Shown here one piece after another: positions 1 through 8,942 of a stretch of 64,000 bases of DNA (its first letter is position 1; each line of letters begins with the position of its first letter). Both the position numbers and the translations under genes were made by a program. Below the pieces are notes generated by a model. It worked only from the letters and a program-made list of their open reading frames with translations, was not told the origin of the DNA and made no database searches. Source of the stretch: Methylotetracoccus oryzae (GTDB taxonomy: Bacteria; Pseudomonadota; Gammaproteobacteria; Methylococcales; Methylococcaceae); NCBI RefSeq assembly GCF_006175985.1, contig NZ_SRSH01000008.1:62001-126000 (forward strand), written 5' to 3'.

Positions 1-452
1 CCTACGCAGCCCGCGAGATGGACTCGCCGCTGTCGGACGAGTTTTCGATCGTGTTCGACGAGATCAACTACGGTCGCGATCTGGCCGATGCCTTCCGCTA
101 TCTGCTGCTGCGGGTGCCCAGCGTCAGCCTGATGGCGATGAGCACGGCGATCCTGATCCAGCGCGAGACCGGCGGCAACTTGTCCGAGATCCTCGACAAG
201 ATCGCGCGGCTGCTGCGTGAGCGCTTCGTTTTCGAGCGCGAGATCGGTGTGCTGGCTGCCGAGGGTCGAATGTCGGCCTGGGTTTTGTGCCTGATGCCGT
301 TGTTTGTGGCCGGCCTGATCCAGTGGATGAATCCGCGGTATTACCAGGAGATGTTGGCGACCCCGGCGGGCCGCAACCTGCTTGGGGTCGCGGTTGTGCT
401 GCTGCTGGTCGGCATGCTGTGGATCAGCCGGCTCGTGAAGATCGAGGTGTGA
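1..452 (+). CDS. tadB: TadB-like type II secretion F-domain protein, 3' part (cut by window edge)
   Basis: The open frame runs in from the left edge (reading YAARE before the first Met), so only the C-terminal ~149 residues are here. It carries the end of a type II secretion F (T2SF) domain (ETGGNLSEILDKIARLLRER), followed by two hydrophobic helices (about residues 90-110 and 123-143 of the visible part). In Flp/tad pilus systems TadB and TadC form the inner-membrane platform that couples the TadA ATPase to the pilus. The next gene is the matching TadC, 35 bases on, and TadD, TadG and TadE-like genes follow, which fixes the identity better than the domain alone. Upstream tad genes (flp, cpaB, cpaC, tadA) would lie outside the window. 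Confidence 0.85.
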   Translation, partial: YAAREMDSPLSDEFSIVFDEINYGRDLADAFRYLLLRVPSVSLMAMSTAILIQRETGGNLSEILDKIARLLRERFVFEREIGVLAAEGRMSAWVLCLMPLFVAGLIQWMNPRYYQEMLATPAGRNLLGVAVVLLLVGMLWISRLVKIEV

Positions 453-487
453 ACGTGTGCGACCGATCTGAGCGTGGAGACCCCTGA

Positions 488-1402
488 GTGGCCGGATCGT
501 TCGGTTTGTGGCTGCCCGTGCTGCTGGTCGGCGCCGCGTGTTTTCTGCTGGTGTTGGCGATCATGGAATGGTTACTGCGGTCGCAGGACCCGATCCGGCG
601 GCGCCTCGGGCGGATCCACAACACGGAACGTCTGGGCCGCGCGTCCCGGTTCCCCTGGCTGGAGCGGATGGGACGATGGGTGACCCCTCGCGACCGCGAA
701 GCCGTACTGCGGATCCGCGAGCGTCTGTTCCATGCGGGCTTTCGCTCGCGGGACGCGATGTCCGCCTTCTTCACGGTGCGCTACGCGCTGGCTTTGGGAC
801 TGCCGTTGTTGATGCTCCTGATCGGGCTGTTCGTGCCGGGTGGCTTGCGGGCCGTCTTCGTCCCGGCGGTACTGCTGCTCGGCATCGGTTACGTTGGCCC
901 GAGTTTCTGGCTCGACCGGCGGATCAAACGTCGGCAGGTCGCCATTCGTCATGCTTTGCCGGATGCACTCGACCTCCTTGTGGTCTGCACCGAGGCAGGG
1001 CTCGGCCTGGATGCCGGATTGCAGCGCGTGACGCGGGACATGGATGTCAGCCACCCGGAGATGATGGACGAGTTGACGATCGTGATCGCGGAGATTCGGG
1101 CGGGGGTCGACCGGATGGAAGCCCTGCGCAACCTCGGCAAGCGCACCGGTCTGGATGACATCCAGGCGCTGGTGATGACGCTGGCCCAAAGCATGCGGTT
1201 TGGCACCAGCATCGCCGAGAGTTTGCGTTATTACTCCGAGGAACTGCGGACCAAGCGCATGCAGGCCGCCCGCGAACAGGCGGCCAAGTTGACGGTGAAG
1301 ATGGCCTTGCCGCTGGGTGTCTGCTTCATGCCGGGTTTTTTGATCATCACGGCGGGGGCCGCGATCCTGTCGCTGGTCGTCGCGATGAAGTCGATGGGAT
1401 GA
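488..1402 (+). CDS. tadC: TadC-like type II secretion F-domain protein
   Basis: A 304-residue inner-membrane protein starting at GTG. It has an N-terminal transmembrane helix (residues 5-25), a central pair of helices (about 95-135), a T2SF domain (about 155-280, with the motif EAGLGLDAGLQRVTRDM) and a C-terminal helix. This is the usual TadC layout and length. It follows TadB with a 35-base gap and is the second platform protein of the Flp pilus. The start could be slightly different, because no strong ribosome binding site is visible, but the first helix needs this or a close start. Confidence 0.88.
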   Translation: MAGSFGLWLPVLLVGAACFLLVLAIMEWLLRSQDPIRRRLGRIHNTERLGRASRFPWLERMGRWVTPRDREAVLRIRERLFHAGFRSRDAMSAFFTVRYALALGLPLLMLLIGLFVPGGLRAVFVPAVLLLGIGYVGPSFWLDRRIKRRQVAIRHALPDALDLLVVCTEAGLGLDAGLQRVTRDMDVSHPEMMDELTIVIAEIRAGVDRMEALRNLGKRTGLDDIQALVMTLAQSMRFGTSIAESLRYYSEELRTKRMQAAREQAAKLTVKMALPLGVCFMPGFLIITAGAAILSLVVAMKSMG

Positions 1403-1451
1403 GCAGCGTGCGTTTCAGTGCGTCGGGCGGCAGCGTCCGCAGCGACGGGAG

Positions 1452-2405
1452 ATGATGATGTTGAAGGTGCCTTGTGCCCGTTTCGTGTTGCTGGCGGTGT
1501 GCCTCGGCGCGTTGTTGAACGCTTGTGCCGGCGACAAGGGGAAGCTGCCTCCCAAGCCCTCGAACGCATCGGAGCAGTTCTCCGGAAGTGCGCAGAAAAG
1601 CCTGCTCGACCAGTTGTTTCCCACGGTGCAGTCGGCACCGGAGGCACTCGCTCTCGGGGATGGCAGTCTGCGCGAGGGCAAGGAGGAGCTGGCGCTGGTC
1701 TACTACCTACGCGCCTACGATCTCGATAACCGTAACCTCGACTCGCTGCGGAAGATGGCGGCGATTTACGTCCGCCGTGGCGATGCCCGTCTGGCGGATC
1801 TCGCCTACCGGGCGATGCTCAAGGCGGCGCCCAACGACGCGGGAGCGAACGAGAGCCTGGGGCTGAGCCGGCTCAATGGCCGGCGTTATGGCGAGGCCGA
1901 GGGCTATCTGAAGCGCGCTCTGGCGTCCGACCGGCGGCGTTGGCGCTCGATGAATGCACTCGGGATCATCGCCGACCTGCGCGGCAACCACGGCGCCGCG
2001 ATTGCCCACTACCGCGCTGCCGCGGCCGTAGTGCCGGAGTCCCCGATGTTGCTGAGCAATATCGGCTATTCGCATTATCTGGCGGGCGATCAGCGCCGCG
2101 CGCGCGAGTATCTGAACCAGGCCTTGGGGCTGGATCCGCGGTACGGGCGCGCCGCGCGCAATCTCGGCCTCGTGGAAGCCAGGGAAGGACACTATCAGGC
2201 GGCGATCAGCCTGTTGTCGCAGGTCATGCGGCCGCACGCGGCCTACAACAATGTCGGTTATGTCTGCATGATGAAGGGCGACTACCCGCAGGCGGAGAAA
2301 TTCTTCGCGGAGTCGATCGCGCTGGCACCGAGCTACTACGAGCGGGCGCACGACAATCTGAAGCAACTGCGGGCTCTCACGGCGACGACCCCGCAGGGAT
2401 CCTGA
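1452..2405 (+). CDS. tadD: TadD-like TPR lipoprotein of the Flp pilus locus
   Basis: A 317-residue protein with a lipoprotein signal peptide: basic start, hydrophobic stretch, and lipobox LNAC at about residue 21-24. The rest is tetratricopeptide repeats (for example YYLRAYDLDNRNLDSLRKMA, AYRAMLKAAPNDAGANESLG and LNQALGLDPRYGRAARNLG). In tad loci TadD is a TPR lipoprotein thought to act as a pilotin or assembly factor for the secretin. It lies directly downstream of tadC and upstream of the tadG/tadE-like genes, probably in one transcript. Three consecutive Met codons begin the frame (1452, 1455, 1458), so the exact start is uncertain by up to two residues. Confidence 0.85.
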   Translation: MMMLKVPCARFVLLAVCLGALLNACAGDKGKLPPKPSNASEQFSGSAQKSLLDQLFPTVQSAPEALALGDGSLREGKEELALVYYLRAYDLDNRNLDSLRKMAAIYVRRGDARLADLAYRAMLKAAPNDAGANESLGLSRLNGRRYGEAEGYLKRALASDRRRWRSMNALGIIADLRGNHGAAIAHYRAAAAVVPESPMLLSNIGYSHYLAGDQRRAREYLNQALGLDPRYGRAARNLGLVEAREGHYQAAISLLSQVMRPHAAYNNVGYVCMMKGDYPQAEKFFAESIALAPSYYERAHDNLKQLRALTATTPQGS

Positions 2406-2491
2406 TCCGGCGGCTGCGCGGTCGGAAATGCAGTCGGCCTGATCGGCAGCGGGCGGTGTTGGATTTCGCCGAGTGCAGGACCCGCCTCAGG

Positions 2492-3913
2492 GTGCCCCGA
2501 ACGTCATCGTCGCAGCGGGGCGTCTACGTGGTGCTGGTGCCGTTCGTGTTGATCGCACTGTTCGGGCTGATCGGCCTGACGCTGACCTCCGGCTATGCCT
2601 TCACCGATCGCAGCAAACTCCAGAACCTGCTGGATGCGATGGCGCTTGCCGGGGCTGCTCAGGTCAACATGATGAATGCCCGCCCTTGGCTGAATCAGCA
2701 GGACAAGTGCGCTGCGCCGCCGGTGAATCCACCCACCGGTGTGCTCGGTGTCCGGCGCGCCGTGCTGAACGTGCTGCTGTATACGGCGGCCACGCCGGCC
2801 AACGAGGCGTTGGGCGCCGCGATCGCCGAAGAGGATGTCATCATCCAATATGCCACCCGTTTGAGCGATGGCGCTTTTTCCACGACCTGTCCGCAGACGG
2901 ATTCCTCCCAGCCGATCTACGTACGCATTCGGCTGAGGCAGCCGATCGACACGCCAATCGGATTCAGTGACTTCCTGATGGGTATCATCCAGCCCTGGCT
3001 GGTGGATGAACGCTACGATCTGCGAATTTCCGGCAGTGCCGTCGCCGGTCCGGCGGCGGCAGCGCCGGTGTGGGACGACAGGCGGTGCCCGTTGCCGATC
3101 TACTTGTGCGATCGCAGCACGAATGCTGATGCCGGTTGCCAAGGTGACGCTAACGGAGATCTTTGTAGTTTCGGTTATCCAAAGTACTCGGAAGGGATGT
3201 TTCTGGGGAAAGAGGGCTTCGCCTGCCTGCCACCGGAGACCACAGGAAGACAGCAGTTTTTGAGCACGGCTGATGAGGCCGTAAAAAGAGCGTCGCTGGC
3301 GGGTTTAGCCGGTGCGTGTCCCGCTCTGCCAAACGCCATAGGGCACGTCATGCTAGATGATTCTCCGGATGCAGAGACCTTTTTGGCGCAAAACCGGGGG
3401 GCATTCAATACGCGCTTCTACTCGCGTGGCCAGTGGCCGCCGGGCACTTCTGCTGGACAGTACCCGACAGACTTCGTTCCTTCTGGGCCGGATGGGGTGA
3501 TGCGTGGTGTAGGGGAAGGTCCTATCTGCGCGCTTCCTCCGAATAGCGGCCGTGACCTGATCCAAGACTATGTGGGGGCGATGGCGACGATGGGGTCGCC
3601 CCCCAGCGGTACACAACCCTTGCGCCGTATCGTTAACGTGCCCGTGATTGGTTGTGATGGCGCGACCGAAGAGGGTCCGTACCCGATCAAGGGGTATGCT
3701 TGCGTGTTGCTGACTCGCGGCATGCGCAGCGATCTGATCCCGGACACCTCGCAGCACATCGTCGGCGAAATCATCGACGCTGGCCTCGTGCAGGGACTCT
3801 GCGGCGCGAGCACCGTGATCGGGCGGAGCGATTCGCGACCGCCGGTATCCGGTCAGTTGCCGCCGCTGTGGCGCATCGTGCTGTACAAGACCCCCGGCGC
3901 TGGCGACTCCTGA
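2492..3913 (+). CDS. tadG: TadG-like pilus assembly protein
   Basis: The frame is open far upstream, overlapping tadD, so the start must be inferred. GTG at 2492 begins MPRTSSSQRGVYVVLVPFVL, which matches the start of the TadG N-terminal domain (QRG followed by a long transmembrane helix). GTG at 2456 is the alternative. A helix of about 22 residues is followed by the segment DRSKLQNLLDAMALAGAAQV, the region after the helix that is conserved in TadG_N proteins. The remaining ~400 residues are extracytoplasmic, cysteine-containing and otherwise unrecognised. The stretch around 3160-3560 looks lower in G+C than its neighbours. The stop overlaps the next start by one base (TGATG), indicating translational coupling. 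Confidence 0.75.
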   Translation: MPRTSSSQRGVYVVLVPFVLIALFGLIGLTLTSGYAFTDRSKLQNLLDAMALAGAAQVNMMNARPWLNQQDKCAAPPVNPPTGVLGVRRAVLNVLLYTAATPANEALGAAIAEEDVIIQYATRLSDGAFSTTCPQTDSSQPIYVRIRLRQPIDTPIGFSDFLMGIIQPWLVDERYDLRISGSAVAGPAAAAPVWDDRRCPLPIYLCDRSTNADAGCQGDANGDLCSFGYPKYSEGMFLGKEGFACLPPETTGRQQFLSTADEAVKRASLAGLAGACPALPNAIGHVMLDDSPDAETFLAQNRGAFNTRFYSRGQWPPGTSAGQYPTDFVPSGPDGVMRGVGEGPICALPPNSGRDLIQDYVGAMATMGSPPSGTQPLRRIVNVPVIGCDGATEEGPYPIKGYACVLLTRGMRSDLIPDTSQHIVGEIIDAGLVQGLCGASTVIGRSDSRPPVSGQLPPLWRIVLYKTPGAGDS

Positions 3914-4473
3914 TGCACGCAAGCGTTCCACTGTCGCCGCGAGTGGACGCCGGCTCTCGCTGCAGATTCGCGCAGCAATCGGGCTCCGCCTTCATCGAGT
4001 TGTCTTTCGTCGTATTGACGCTATTCGTGTTGCTCGTCGGAACGGTCGAGTTGACCTTGCTGCTGCTGGATTACAACCGATTAACGAAGAACGTGCGCGA
4101 CGCGGCCCAGTTTCTGAGCAGCCAGGCAATCGACCCAGCCACCGCCGCCTGGCTGCCGACCTCCACCGCACTGGGAGTGGCCTACGGAGGCGGATCACTG
4201 GAACAGATCGTCGCTAATCTGGTCCATTGCGGCCGCGAAGCGCCATGCGCGAACCCGCCGGATGCGCAGTCACAGGTCACCGCCGAATTCTGTCGCGATC
4301 ACGACGGTCTGAGCTACGCCATCGTGCAAGCTGAGTATCTCCACCCGTTCACTTTGTGGCCGGAGCGGTTGAGTACGGTTTTCGGAGAGTCGATCACGCT
4401 GCGGGCCACTGCTTTAGCGCGGATCACCTCCCTGGCAGGGGACAACCGCGCGGGCACGGCATGCCAGCGGTGA
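3913..4473 (+). CDS. tadE: TadE-like pseudopilin (first of two)
   Basis: A 186-residue protein whose ATG overlaps the tadG-like stop. After a basic N-terminus comes the TadE signature GSAFIELSFVVLTLFVLLVG, with the conserved Glu one helix turn into the hydrophobic segment, as in type IV prepilin-like TadE/TadF proteins cleaved by TadV. The downstream part has cysteines at VHCGREAPCANP and EFCRDHDG. In tad systems these minor pseudopilins are needed for pilus biogenesis. The next TadE-like gene overlaps it by 13 bases. Whether this corresponds to TadE or TadF cannot be settled by eye. Confidence 0.8.
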   Translation: MHASVPLSPRVDAGSRCRFAQQSGSAFIELSFVVLTLFVLLVGTVELTLLLLDYNRLTKNVRDAAQFLSSQAIDPATAAWLPTSTALGVAYGGGSLEQIVANLVHCGREAPCANPPDAQSQVTAEFCRDHDGLSYAIVQAEYLHPFTLWPERLSTVFGESITLRATALARITSLAGDNRAGTACQR

Positions 4474-5084
4474 CGAACGATAGGGGCATGCCCCGCTTGG
4501 CCCGCGGGTGGGGGCCAAATCGCCAGCGCGGGGCGCAAGCTGTCGATTTCGCGCTGACGTTTTTTACGTTCATCGTGATTCTTGTCGGCCTCGTCGAGTT
4601 GATCCGGGCGCTGTGGATGTGGAACCTGCTCGGCGAGGCGACGCGTCGGGCGGCCCGCGTGGCCGCCGTGTGCGACATCAATTCCCCGGCAATCTATCGT
4701 GCGGCCACCGACCTGCCCGGGCTCGGTCTACAGGCGCAGAACATCGCCCTGACGTATCGGTATTGCGTCGCCTCGGCCCCAATGAGCACGACGTGCGCCG
4801 GCTTTAACGAAGTCGCTTTCAACTCAGGTCAGCCACCGGCTGCCGACCAGCAGGCCGCCATCCACGGGTCACCTCAGATCTTCGTCCGGGTCGGCATCCA
4901 AGACTATGCACCCTCGTTCATGCTGCTGTTCCCCTGGGAAAATCGGGACGAGGGCGGGCGGGGCCTGTTGCGGCCCACCGAGACATTCCTGCGGCGCTTC
5001 GAGACGACCTTGCCCGCCGAAAGCCTCGGCTGGAATCCGGAGGGCGGTGCCGATGGGCGCGGTGCGTTCGCCTCGTGCCCCTGA
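4461..5084 (+). CDS. TadE/TadF-like pseudopilin (second)
   Basis: A 207-residue protein starting inside the end of the preceding gene. It has a basic N-terminus, then GAQAVDFALTFFTFIVILVG and VELIRALWMWN, a TadE-like hydrophobic helix followed by a short amphipathic stretch. Notably Asp replaces the usual Glu at the position that is catalytically important for assembly in prepilins (AVDFALT rather than AxxEFAL). The rest is a small periplasmic domain with four or so cysteines. It closes the tad gene run; the next 215 bases hold no gene. Its paralogue immediately upstream differs strongly in sequence, so the two probably have separate roles (TadE and TadF). Confidence 0.75.
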   Translation: MPAVTNDRGMPRLARGWGPNRQRGAQAVDFALTFFTFIVILVGLVELIRALWMWNLLGEATRRAARVAAVCDINSPAIYRAATDLPGLGLQAQNIALTYRYCVASAPMSTTCAGFNEVAFNSGQPPAADQQAAIHGSPQIFVRVGIQDYAPSFMLLFPWENRDEGGRGLLRPTETFLRRFETTLPAESLGWNPEGGADGRGAFASCP

Positions 5085-5194
5085 GGTCGCAGCGGCCAGG
5101 CCACGCGGTCCGAACCGGCGTGGTGCGTAGCCTCGCGACCGGTCGTATGCTGCGGCAGGAAAGCCGGGGAACGTTGTCCTTACACGGTTCGCGA

Positions 5195-5223
5195 TTGACT
5201 ATAAGCGTTTCCCTACGTATCTT
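5195..5223 (+). promoter_or_regulatory. Candidate sigma-70 promoter for the small membrane protein at 5300
   Basis: TTGACT (5195-5200, five of six matches to the -35 consensus), a 17-base spacer, then TATCTT (5218-5223, four of six to the -10). It lies about 77 bases before the small ORF at 5300, in the otherwise empty gap after the tad genes. This is a pattern match only. Confidence 0.5.
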
Positions 5224-5299
5224 TGAAAGCCTAATTCATTCGCCCATTTGTCAGCGCCGCCGCGGTTTCGACCGACAGTGGCCCCGCTCGTGATCCCCA

Positions 5300-5458
5300 A
5301 TGAACGTCATTTTCCCGATTGGCCTCTTCCTGGTTGGCCTCTACGCCTATCTCGACAGCAACGACAACTTCCTGATCGCCGTTGTCGTGATGTTCGTGAT
5401 CTGGCTCGCTGCCTTCATTTTCGACCACTTCCGCCGGTTCTTCCCGAAGAGCGAATAG
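5300..5458 (+). CDS. Small hydrophobic membrane protein, unknown function
   Basis: An ATG-initiated frame of 52 residues (MNVIFPIGLFLVGLYAY...) ending with TAG at 5456-5458. It has two hydrophobic segments (about 3-18 and 24-42) joined by a short acidic turn (DSNDN) and ends in a basic/acidic tail. A candidate promoter is visible upstream. I do not recognise a family. The clean two-helix pattern, the promoter and the position in a gene gap support a real gene, but its size keeps this tentative. Confidence 0.5.
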   Translation: MNVIFPIGLFLVGLYAYLDSNDNFLIAVVVMFVIWLAAFIFDHFRRFFPKSE

Positions 5459-5518
5459 CCATGGCCGATCGGTTTGGCTCGACCCCGTCAAGCGCTGCCA
5501 AATCAGGACAATAACGCG

Positions 5519-5932
5519 ATGGGACCGGGCGGCGTCGACGACATCTGGGCATGGCGGGTGCGGCTGTTTGCGGCCATCAGCGGCTTCGTCGGCGTGGCGA
5601 TGGGAGCCTTCGGCGCCCACGGCCTGCGTGGCCAACGGGCGCCTGAACTGCTGGCGGCATTTCAGACCGGTGTTCAGTATCTGTTCTGGCACGCCCTGGC
5701 CTTGCTGCTGATTGCCGAACTGTGGCGCCGATCCCCCGATCCGAGCCTGCTGCGCTGGAGCGCGGCGGCCATGGCGGCCGGCATCGTGCTGTTCTCGGGC
5801 AGCCTCTTCGCGCTGGTGTTGACCGAGCAACGTTGGTTGGGCATGGTCACGCCGTTCGGTGGCGTCAGTTTCATGCTGGGCTGGCTGCTGCTGGCCCGTC
5901 ACTGCCTGCGCCAGTCGCGCACCGTCCCCTAG
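5519..5932 (+). CDS. DUF423 family membrane protein
   Basis: A 137-residue protein with four predicted transmembrane helices. The N-terminus reads RLFAAISGFVGVAMGAFGAHGLRG, the hallmark of the DUF423 (YgdD-like) family, in which this GAFGAHGL element is highly conserved. The family is widespread in bacteria; its biochemical function is not known. ATG at 5519 gives the usual family length; a TTG further upstream in the same frame would add a non-conserved extension. Its stop lies 10 bases from the stop of the convergent gene on the other strand. Confidence 0.85.
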   Translation: MGPGGVDDIWAWRVRLFAAISGFVGVAMGAFGAHGLRGQRAPELLAAFQTGVQYLFWHALALLLIAELWRRSPDPSLLRWSAAAMAAGIVLFSGSLFALVLTEQRWLGMVTPFGGVSFMLGWLLLARHCLRQSRTVP

Positions 5933-5942
5933 AACATACCGT

Positions 5943-6104
5943 TCACCGTTTCCCTTCGGCGTAGAGCCGCTGCACGACCTCCAGGAACCAGGATGGTCGC
6001 TGCAGGATCACATAAAGTCCGATGAAGCCGACGATGGGGAACGGCAGGCTGTCGATCACCATCAAAAGCAGCAGGACAACAAGGCACTTCAGTCGGGTGC
6101 TCAT
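5943..6104 (-). CDS. Small membrane protein, unknown function
   Basis: A 53-residue frame beginning MSTRLKCLVVLLLLMVIDSL, with two hydrophobic stretches split by a proline-containing turn (LPFPIVGFIGLYVILQRPSW) and a charged C-terminus. The frame stays open for 19 more residues upstream, to 6161. The ATG at 6104 is preferred because an AGG-containing ribosome binding sequence (CAGG) lies about 9 bases before it. It is convergent with the DUF423 gene and divergent from pepN. No family recognised. Confidence 0.5.
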   Translation of the reverse strand: MSTRLKCLVVLLLLMVIDSLPFPIVGFIGLYVILQRPSWFLEVVQRLYAEGKR

Positions 6105-6209
6105 GGGATTTACCTGTCCTGACACGCGGAAGCCGGCACGGTACTGCGCCAATCGGCCCAACGGGTTCGTGGCCGGTCAGGCCGCGGCACGAGGTCCGGC
6201 GCCGGCCCG

Positions 6210-6215
6210 TATAAT
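6210..6215 (+). promoter_or_regulatory. Candidate -10 element upstream of pepN
   Basis: A perfect TATAAT lies 30 bases before the GTG start of pepN. No good -35 is found at 16-18 bases upstream, so it may depend on an activator or be fortuitous. Confidence 0.35.
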
Positions 6216-6244
6216 AGCTGCAATTCACCTCCGAGGTTGTACCC

Positions 6245-8899
6245 GTGCGCGAAGCGACGCCCCAAGCGATCTACCTGAAGGACTACACGCCACCCGATTA
6301 CCTGATCGATACGGTGGATCTCGCATTCGACCTCGAAGAGGCGGACACGCGGGTGACGTCCAGGCTGGCGGTGCGGCGGAATCCTGCCGGTGCCGGTGGT
6401 CGTCCGGCGCTCGAACTAGCGGGCGAGCAACTCGTGCTGGAGTCGGTGCAAATCGATGGCCGCCTGTTGGCCCCGGACGAGTTCACGGTGGGAGAAGAGA
6501 GCCTCGTCCTGTCCCGCGTGCCGGATGTGCCCTTCGTCCTTGAAGTCGTCACCCGCATCAATCCCGGCGCCAACACCGCGTTGGAGGGCCTTTATGCGTC
6601 GAACGGGATGCTCTGTACCCAATGTGAAGCGCAAGGTTTCCGCCGCATCACATATTTTCTCGACCGCCCGGACGTGATGGCTCGCTACACCGCGACGCTG
6701 ACCGGTGACCGCGACCGCTATCCGGTATTGCTGTGCAACGGCAACCGCGTGGAGGGCGGCGAGCTGCCCGACGGCCGTCACTGGGTCCGCTGGGAAGACC
6801 CGTTCAAGAAGCCGTCATATCTGTTCGCGCTGGTGGCCGGTAGGCTGGACTGCATAGAGGACCGGTTCACGACGATGTCGGGACGGAGCATCACGTTGCA
6901 GATCTTTGTCGAGGCGCACGACCGTGACAAATGCTCGCATGCGATGGAGTCGCTGCAGCGGGCGATGCGCTGGGACGAGGAGTGCTTCGGCCGCGAGTAC
7001 GACCTCGATTTGTACATGATCGTCGCGGTTGGCCACTTCAACATGGGGGCCATGGAAAACAAGGGCCTCAACATCTTCAATACGAAATACGTGCTGGCCC
7101 GGCCGGACACCGCGACCGATGCGGACTACGAGCACATTCAGGGCGTGATCGCGCACGAATACTTCCACAACTGGACCGGCAACCGGATCACGTGCCGCGA
7201 CTGGTTTCAGTTGAGCCTCAAGGAAGGCCTGACAGTGTTTCGCGACCAGGAATTCACGGCTGACCACACCTCGCGCGGGGTGAAACGGATCGACGATGTG
7301 AATCAGTTGCGCATCCGTCAGTTCGCGGAGGATGCGGGACCGCTGTCCCATCCGGTCCGGCCCGAGTCCTATATCGAGATCAACAATTTCTACACCCTGA
7401 CGGTCTATGAGAAAGGGGCCGAGGTCGTGCGGATGATCCAGACCTTGCTGGGGTCTGAGGGCTTCCGCAAGGGCTGTGATCTGTACTTCGCGCGGCATGA
7501 CGGTCAGGCGGTTACCTGCGAGGACTTCGTGCGCTGCATGGAGGACGCCACCGGTGTGGACCTGGCGCAATTCCGGCGCTGGTATAGCCAGGCTGGAACC
7601 CCTGAGTTGCATCTGGAGGCACAGTACGATGCCAAGGCCCAGGCACTGGAACTGACGGTACGCCAGAGCTGCCCGGCGACGCCGGGGCAGCCGGTCAAGC
7701 AGCCCTTTCACATTCCGCTCGCGCTGGGCCTCGTCGGACCGGACGGGACCGACCTCCCGGTCATCCTCGAGGGCGAGGGAGCCGACGGGGCAGCGACCAG
7801 CCGGGTCTTGTCGGTCACCGAGCCGGTGCAGCGCTTTCGCTTCGTCGGCTTGCCGGCAGCGCCGGTGTTGTCGCCGTTGCGCGGCTTCTCCGCGCCGGTG
7901 CGCTTGCACATGCCGCGCAGCGAGCAAGAACTGGCCTTTCTGCTCGCGTATGACAGCGACATGTTCAATCGTTGGGATGCGGCCCAGGAACTGGCAGCAC
8001 GAGCGATCATCGCGCGGATTCACGACGGGGCGGACAGCGCGCGAACGCAGACGCTCGACGCCTGTCTCGTCGATGCGATGGGCCGGGTCGCCGGAGGAGA
8101 GCTGGACGACCGGTCGTATTGGGCCTTGCTGCTGACGCTGCCGTCGGAAGACTATGTGAGTTCGCTGCTCGAACGCGTGGATCCGGACGCGGTGCATGCC
8201 GCCCGGCAGGGTTTGCGACGCCGGCTGGCCGACGATCTGGGCGCGCGTTTCGAGCGCCTCTACGCGGCGCATCACCGCATCGAGTCCGGACCCGCCGATG
8301 CCAGCTCCATCGGCCGGCGGCGCCTGAAGAATGTCTGCCTCGGTTATTTGATGGCACGCGAGACCGACGCTGCCTATCGACTGTGTTCTGGCCAGTTCGA
8401 TGACGCAACGAATATGACCGATCAGATTGCCGCGCTGACGCTGGCCGTCAACAGCCATCATCCCGAGCGTGGGCGGCTGCTGGAGCGCTTCTACGAACAG
8501 TGGCGGGGGGAGGCACTGGTGATCGACAAGTGGTTCGCGCTCCAGGCGTCCTGCTCGCTGCCGGATACGCTGACGGCGGTCGTGGGTTTGTTGCAGCATC
8601 CGGATTTCGATCTGAAGGTGCCGAATCGTGTGCGATCGCTGATCGGCATGTTTTCCCAGGCTAACCCGGTGAATTTCCATGCCCGGGATGGCCGCGGCTA
8701 CGAATTCCTGGCCGATCACGTGATCGCACTGAATGCCTTGAACCCGCAGATCGCCGCGCGACTGGCCGGCGCGCTGACGCAGTGGCGGCGGTATGATGAG
8801 CAACGCGCCGCGCTGCTGCGGGTGCAATTGCAACGGATTGCCGGGACCCCGGGTATCTCGAAGGATGTCTACGAGGTGGCCTCCAAGGGGCTGGCATAG
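6245..8899 (+). CDS. pepN: Aminopeptidase N (M1 family zinc metallopeptidase)
   Basis: An 884-residue cytosolic zinc aminopeptidase that removes N-terminal residues from peptides. The M1 exopeptidase signature GAMEN is present (NMGAMENKGLN). The zinc site is complete: HEYFH (H304, H308) and E327 in LKEG, with the catalytic E305. Spacing matches E. coli PepN, as does overall length (about 870). The C-terminal half carries the PepN-type DUF3458 domains. The start is GTG; the reading begins with the expected family N-terminus (IYLKDYTPPDYLIDTVDL). It is followed after 43 bases by an alcohol dehydrogenase in the same direction. Confidence 0.97.
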   Translation: MREATPQAIYLKDYTPPDYLIDTVDLAFDLEEADTRVTSRLAVRRNPAGAGGRPALELAGEQLVLESVQIDGRLLAPDEFTVGEESLVLSRVPDVPFVLEVVTRINPGANTALEGLYASNGMLCTQCEAQGFRRITYFLDRPDVMARYTATLTGDRDRYPVLLCNGNRVEGGELPDGRHWVRWEDPFKKPSYLFALVAGRLDCIEDRFTTMSGRSITLQIFVEAHDRDKCSHAMESLQRAMRWDEECFGREYDLDLYMIVAVGHFNMGAMENKGLNIFNTKYVLARPDTATDADYEHIQGVIAHEYFHNWTGNRITCRDWFQLSLKEGLTVFRDQEFTADHTSRGVKRIDDVNQLRIRQFAEDAGPLSHPVRPESYIEINNFYTLTVYEKGAEVVRMIQTLLGSEGFRKGCDLYFARHDGQAVTCEDFVRCMEDATGVDLAQFRRWYSQAGTPELHLEAQYDAKAQALELTVRQSCPATPGQPVKQPFHIPLALGLVGPDGTDLPVILEGEGADGAATSRVLSVTEPVQRFRFVGLPAAPVLSPLRGFSAPVRLHMPRSEQELAFLLAYDSDMFNRWDAAQELAARAIIARIHDGADSARTQTLDACLVDAMGRVAGGELDDRSYWALLLTLPSEDYVSSLLERVDPDAVHAARQGLRRRLADDLGARFERLYAAHHRIESGPADASSIGRRRLKNVCLGYLMARETDAAYRLCSGQFDDATNMTDQIAALTLAVNSHHPERGRLLERFYEQWRGEALVIDKWFALQASCSLPDTLTAVVGLLQHPDFDLKVPNRVRSLIGMFSQANPVNFHARDGRGYEFLADHVIALNALNPQIAARLAGALTQWRRYDEQRAALLRVQLQRIAGTPGISKDVYEVASKGLA

Positions 8900-8942
8900 C
8901 GGCGGTTTCGGGGCGGCGCGGCTTCGCGCGGGAGTATTTGCG

